Below are positions 6,426 through 9,592 of a stretch of 9,592 nt of DNA, one piece after another. The stretch's first letter is position 1. Every line of letters starts with the position of its first letter. Both the position numbers and the translations under genes were made by a program. Under the pieces are notes generated by a model. The model did not search any database and had not been told where the DNA came from. It was given only the letters and a program-made list of their open reading frames with translations. Source of the stretch: an uncultured bacterium (GTDB lineage: Bacteria > Actinomycetota > Coriobacteriia > Coriobacteriales > Coriobacteriaceae); NCBI GenBank assembly GCA_905215765.1, contig CAJMRP010000074.1, positions 1 through 9,592 on the forward strand. The letters are read 5' to 3'.

Positions 6426-7463
6426 GTGGAAGGCATGGATCAGCAGACAAGGAATGGTCGTTCGGCGAGCGCGGCAGAGGTTGCGGCGCTCGCTGGCGTG
6501 AGCCGCCAGACTGTGTCTCGCGTGGTCAACGGTATGCCCAACGTGACGGAAAAGACGCGCAAGCGTGTGCTGGCCGCCATGGAAGAGCTGGGCTTTCGTC
6601 CCAATTTTGCTGGAGCGGCGTTGCGCGGCGGGTCGTATCGTTCTATTGGCCTGTGCATGTACAACATCACACGTGTCGGTAACCTGGCGACGCTCGAGGG
6701 TATCATGCAAGCGGCGCGCGAGCACGATTTTGCCGTCACTATGATCGAGATGGGCGGCGACAAGCCCTATGCACTTGCCGATGCCTCGCGCCGCATGGTC
6801 GAGCGACCCGTCGACGGCATGATTCTCAACATGAACCGCATGGCTCCCGATTTTGAGGAGTTTGTTCCCCAGCCGGGAGTGCGAACGGTCATCCTGTCCA
6901 TGTATGCGCATCCGCGCTGCACGACGATCGACTCCGACCAGTATGGTTCGTGCGAGCTGTTGACCAATTATCTGCTGGAACATGGTCACTCGAATATGCG
7001 GTTTGTGGCGGGTCCGGAAAACTCGATTTCCTCGCGTTTTCGTGAGGCCGGTTGGCGCGATACGCTGGGTCGTGCTCATGTCGATGCCGCTCCGATGCTG
7101 CGTGGCGATTGGAGTGCGGACAGTGGGTACGCCATGGGCGAGCGGATTGCGGCCGAGGTGCTTGCCGGCGGGTCGCAGGCGCCGACTGCCGTGCTTGCGG
7201 CAAATGACCAGATGGCGCTGGGCGTTATCGCCGCGCTCGAGAACGCGGGCCTGTCCGTGCCCGACGACGTGAGCGTGGTTGGTATCGACGACGCACTCGA
7301 GGGACTTGTTCCTCACAATCGGCTGACGACGCTGCGATTTGATTTGCGCGGTGTCGGTAAGCTTGCGTTTGAGGCGGCGATTGGAGCGAGCTCGTCTATC
7401 GAGGCGATTCATGTGCCGAGTACGCTGGTCGAACGCTCGACTGTTAGGGACATACGGGGTTAG
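6426..7463 (+). CDS. LacI-family transcriptional regulator of the glycosidase-IICB operon
   Basis: Repressor-type regulator of 345 residues. The helix-turn-helix is at residues 15-35 (SAAEVAALAGVSRQTVSRVVN), followed by a hinge near FAGAALRGG and a sugar-binding effector domain. The effector domain carries PVDGMILN, TIDSDQYGSCELL, GDWSADSGYAMG, LAANDQMALGV and VVGIDD. It ends LVERSTVRDIRG, much like LVERSSVKDLRA in the other regulator, so the two are paralogues. GTG 6426 is preferred: AAGCAGG lies 5 bases before it, while ATG 6435 has its purine run only one base away. ATG 6378 would overlap the leader region. Recognition residues Arg27, Gln28 and Arg32 resemble those of LacI (Tyr, Gln, Arg). 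It diverges from the glycosidase operon and is probably its repressor. The effector is unknown. Confidence 0.93.
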   Translation: MEGMDQQTRNGRSASAAEVAALAGVSRQTVSRVVNGMPNVTEKTRKRVLAAMEELGFRPNFAGAALRGGSYRSIGLCMYNITRVGNLATLEGIMQAAREHDFAVTMIEMGGDKPYALADASRRMVERPVDGMILNMNRMAPDFEEFVPQPGVRTVILSMYAHPRCTTIDSDQYGSCELLTNYLLEHGHSNMRFVAGPENSISSRFREAGWRDTLGRAHVDAAPMLRGDWSADSGYAMGERIAAEVLAGGSQAPTAVLAANDQMALGVIAALENAGLSVPDDVSVVGIDDALEGLVPHNRLTTLRFDLRGVGKLAFEAAIGASSSIEAIHVPSTLVERSTVRDIRG

Positions 7464-7473
7464 GTCCTACTCC

Positions 7474-7538
7474 GTTTGTCTCGATTTGTAACAGGTAGAC
7501 GGTCAAAAGCGGGCTACGTGTTACAGATTTAGATTCTT
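7474..7538 (+). repeat. 65-nt stem-loop repeat, copy B (diverged)
   Basis: Starts 10 bases after the stop of the second regulator. The 20-nt arms (7474-7493, 7519-7538) show 12 Watson-Crick pairs, 4 G-T wobbles and 4 mismatches, the mismatches mostly at the base. The inner stem is GTAG/CTAC where the other copies have CTAG/CTAG, a compensatory change. The loop is 15 nt as in the others. Confidence 0.75.
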
Positions 7539-7554
7539 CGGAAAGAGCAATCCT

Positions 7555-7619
7555 GTTCGTCTCAATCTGTAACAGCTAGGACCAAAAAACTCAGCTAGAT
7601 GTTACAGATTGAGACGAAC
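7555..7619 (+). repeat. 65-nt stem-loop repeat, copy C (perfect arms)
   Basis: Arms of 20 nt (7555-7574 and 7600-7619) are perfect complements. One G-A mismatch, CTAG/CTAG and a 15-nt loop follow. It lies 16 bases after copy B and just before the terminator of the opposing operon. It closely matches copy A in arms and loop. Confidence 0.87.
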
Positions 7620-7631
7620 GGCTTCCGACCT

Positions 7632-7677
7632 GAACAAAAAGGTCGGGGGCGGCTCGCCGTGTGACGTGCCGCCCCCG
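7632..7677 (-). terminator. Intrinsic terminator of the right-hand IICB-glycosidase operon
   Basis: A GC-rich 10-bp stem (CGGGGGCGGC at 7644-7653 and its complement at 7668-7677) with a 14-base loop. On the minus strand ACC and then TTTTTGTT follow. It lies about 60 bases past the glycosidase stop at 7740. A competing small stem, CCGACC/GGTCGG, overlaps it at 7625-7646. Confidence 0.87.
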
Positions 7678-7739
7678 GCTGAGAAATGGGGACAGGTTAT
7701 GTGGGCGGTGCAACTCCGCCAACCGCTCGTCGCAAGCCA

Positions 7740-9179
7740 CTAGTCCAGACGACGGGTCTGCGCCACGTGCTTATACCAGTATGCGCTTGCCTTGGGCGTG
7801 CGCTTCTGGGTTTCAAAGTCAACGTAGAAGAAGCCGTAACGCTTGTTGTAGCCATTGGTCCAGGAGAACTGATCCTGCAGGCTCCACAGGAAGTAGCCGC
7901 CCACGTTGACGCCCACCTCCATGGCCTTGAGCAACCAGCGCAGGTGCTGCTCGATGTAGTCGATGCGCGGCTGGTCGTCCACAAAACCGTCCTTGTAGGG
8001 GTCCTTGTAGCCCATGCCGTTTTCGGTGATGAAGATCTGCTTGTAGTTGGGGTAGCGCTGCTTAATGTAGACGAGCAGATCGAACAGGCCCTCGGGATAG
8101 ATGATCCAGTCCCAGTCGGTGGTGGGGATGCCAGGCTTGTTCACATGCTCGCCAATACCCTTAACGCGCCAGCGGCCGGTGCCCTTCTCGCCCGTACCGT
8201 TGTGGTGCAGGTCGTTCTCGCCGTCGTAAGCCTTCAAGAAGCGGCACTGGTAGTTGTTAACGCCCAAGTAGTCGTTGTAGAGCGCGGCCTCGCGCATAAT
8301 CTCGAGGTCCTCGTCCAGGATCTCGATGGTGCCGCCCGAGACGGCAGCCAGGCGGTTGGCGCACTCGAGGGTGTCGGGCGCGTAGTCGCCGCGGAAGGTG
8401 GCGTCGAGCAAAAACTGGTTCTGCAGCACGTGCTCGTTGTTGGCGGCTTTGATGTCGGCGGGGTCGTTCTCGTTGAGCGGATACTTAAACTCCAACGACT
8501 GAATGACGCCGATCTTGCCCTTAAAGCCACCGTTGTGGAAGGCAAGCACAGCCTTGGCGTGGGCGAGCATCATGTTGTGCTCGCACTGGAAAGCCTCGGC
8601 CAGATGCGCCTTGACGCCACCGGGGAAGGTGCCCTCGATGTAGGTGTTGGAGGCATCGGCCCAAATCTCGTTAAAGGTGAACCAGTAGGTCACCTGGTCG
8701 GCGTACTCCTTAAAGCAGAAGGTGGCAAAGTCCACAAAGGCATCGATGGTCTCGCGGTTGAGGAAGTCGCCCTTCTCAAAGAGGGCAAGCGGCGTGTCGA
8801 AGTGATGCAGCGTGACAAACGGCTCAACGTGGTGCTTGTGGCACTCGGCGAAGAGGTCATGGTAGAACTGAACGCCCTCGGGGTTGATCTCGCCGGTGCC
8901 GTTGGGGAAGATGCGGCTCCAGGCGATGGAGAGACGAATGCCGTTGATGCCAAACTCCTCGCACAGCTCCAGATCGACGGGGTACTGGTTGTAGAAGTCC
9001 GAAGCGGGATCGGGGGAGAAACGGCCCTGGGCCTCCAGGAAGTCGTCCCAGGCAACCTTGCCCTTACCGTGAGTGCGGGTCTCGCCCTCTACCTGGTAGG
9101 CAGCAGTGGCGCCGCCAAAGACAAAGTCCTCGGGAAACTGCGCGGGCGGGTTGGTTACGCTAGCAGGGTTAACGGACAT
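7740..9179 (-). CDS. Family 1 glycosidase, LacG-like 6-phospho-beta-galactosidase
   Basis: Cytoplasmic phospho-glycosidase of 479 residues. It looks closer to LacG of lactic acid bacteria than the other copy does: FVFGGATAAYQVEG, PASDFYNQYPVDLEL, NGIRLSIAWSRIFP, AECHKHHVEPFVTLHHFDTP. Acid/base Glu171 is in WFTFNEI and nucleophile Glu386 in FITENGMG. The phosphate-binding residues are Ser439, Lys446 and Tyr448 in FSWTNGYNKRY, with Trp440 favouring galacto-configured substrates. The start ATG 9179 has only a weak ribosome site (GGATCATC). It is downstream of the third IICB on the same strand, with a 66-base gap holding a hairpin, and is ended by the terminator at 7677-7632. LacG hydrolyses lactose 6-phosphate; whether lactose is the substrate here is inference. 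Confidence 0.93.
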   Translation of the reverse strand: MSVNPASVTNPPAQFPEDFVFGGATAAYQVEGETRTHGKGKVAWDDFLEAQGRFSPDPASDFYNQYPVDLELCEEFGINGIRLSIAWSRIFPNGTGEINPEGVQFYHDLFAECHKHHVEPFVTLHHFDTPLALFEKGDFLNRETIDAFVDFATFCFKEYADQVTYWFTFNEIWADASNTYIEGTFPGGVKAHLAEAFQCEHNMMLAHAKAVLAFHNGGFKGKIGVIQSLEFKYPLNENDPADIKAANNEHVLQNQFLLDATFRGDYAPDTLECANRLAAVSGGTIEILDEDLEIMREAALYNDYLGVNNYQCRFLKAYDGENDLHHNGTGEKGTGRWRVKGIGEHVNKPGIPTTDWDWIIYPEGLFDLLVYIKQRYPNYKQIFITENGMGYKDPYKDGFVDDQPRIDYIEQHLRWLLKAMEVGVNVGGYFLWSLQDQFSWTNGYNKRYGFFYVDFETQKRTPKASAYWYKHVAQTRRLD

Positions 9180-9202
9180 GATGATCCAATCGTCTAAATC
9201 GA

Positions 9203-9236
9203 AGGGCCAGCCGGTCTCGGATAGTCGGCTGGCCCT
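9203..9236 (-). other. Intergenic hairpin between IICB and glycosidase
   Basis: A perfect 11-bp stem (AGGGCCAGCCG and its complement) with a 12-base loop fills most of the 66-base gap between the two genes. On the minus strand a weak T-rich stretch (TTCGATTTAG) follows, so partial termination, RNA processing or 3'-end protection of the permease mRNA are all possible. Confidence 0.65.
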
Positions 9237-9245
9237 GAGCGTTAC

Positions 9246-9592
9246 TTACTTCGAAAGTTGTTCGGCGACGAAGGCGAGAGACTTGTCGCCGTTCTGGGAG
9301 AGCTCGATGTACTGCTTACCACGGCAGGCGACGCACTTGTTGCCCACGCGCTCGCAGTCCTTCTGCAGGTCGGCCAAGTAGCTGGCAGCCTGCGGGGCCA
9401 GGACGACCAGGTCAAAGTCAGGGAGCATGTCAACGTGGTTGCCATAGGCCTCGGCAGCGGTCTCAAGATCAATGCCGCGCTCCTTGGCGGCCTTGGCCAG
9501 CGCGTTGGCGAGTAGGCCCGAGGTTCCGCCACCCTGGCAGAGCACGAGCACGCGCTTGCCGTTGAGGTCGCTGGTGGCCGTGGCCTCGGTGG
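9246..9592 (-). CDS. PTS IIB domain, C-terminal end of a third IICB permease, cut at the right edge
   Basis: The frame is open to the right edge. Thirteen linker codons (TEATATSDLNGKR) lead into VLVLCQGGGTSGLLANAL, the IIB phosphorylation loop with its Cys. FDLVVLAPQAASYLADL and GKQYIELSQNGDKSL follow, as in the IIB domain at 2705-3211. The linker shows it is the end of a larger fusion and not a free IIB that starts at an internal GTG. It is transcribed ahead of the glycosidase at 9179, so this operon has the order permease then glycosidase, the reverse of the middle operon. Confidence 0.88.
   Translation of the reverse strand, partial: TEATATSDLNGKRVLVLCQGGGTSGLLANALAKAAKERGIDLETAAEAYGNHVDMLPDFDLVVLAPQAASYLADLQKDCERVGNKCVACRGKQYIELSQNGDKSLAFVAEQLSK

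Noticed and set aside
6357..7412. 351-codon minus-strand open frame opposite the second regulator
   Set aside because: It overlaps a clear LacI-family gene with a helix-turn-helix and effector domain; the minus-strand protein has no recognisable family features.
7474..7619. The 65-nt stem-loops as ordinary intrinsic terminators or a CRISPR array
   Set aside because: No U tract follows any copy, and proper terminators lie next to them on the other strand. There are only three copies, two adjacent, with no regular spacers and each with its own long palindrome.
7686..9197. 503-codon plus-strand open frame opposite the right glycosidase
   Set aside because: It is a codon-aligned shadow of a gene with intact catalytic and substrate-binding residues.

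Overview
The window is GC-rich, with GC-leaning third codon positions and avoidance of TTA, CTA and TCA codons. It is packed with lactose/cellobiose-type phosphotransferase (PTS) genes and LacI-family regulators. This fits a gut sugar-fermenting actinomycete of the Coriobacteriia, perhaps Collinsella-like. That placement is an inference from gene style, since the window has no rRNA or other marker gene.

Layout, left to right. (1) A PTS IIC(B) permease on the minus strand is cut by the left edge (start 1241). It diverges from a LacI-type regulator on the plus strand (1516-2526). The gap between them holds a perfect 24-bp palindrome, a second half-site 23 bp away, and a third half-site over the regulator's start codon. 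(2) A minus-strand operon runs from 6090 to 2705: a LacG-like family 1 phospho-glycosidase, an intergenic hairpin, then an IICB permease, then an intrinsic terminator. The IICB gene is split by one in-frame TAG exactly where its neighbour has CAG. This operon diverges from a second LacI-type regulator (6426-7463), with three related operator-like sites in between. (3) A second minus-strand operon enters from the right edge: the IIB end of a third IICB permease, an intergenic hairpin, then a second LacG-like glycosidase (9179-7740), then an intrinsic terminator.

The two regulators each face the operon they most likely control. The permeases would bring in a beta-galactoside or beta-glucoside as the 6-phosphate, and the glycosidases would hydrolyse it in the cytoplasm. 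No IIA protein is encoded here, so it must come from elsewhere.

The most unusual elements are three copies of a 65-nt stem-loop, all with 15-nt loops, placed just after the two regulator genes. Their arms differ by G-T wobbles and a compensatory pair change, which points to a structure that matters in the plus-strand RNA. The amber codon in the middle permease is the other point worth checking.
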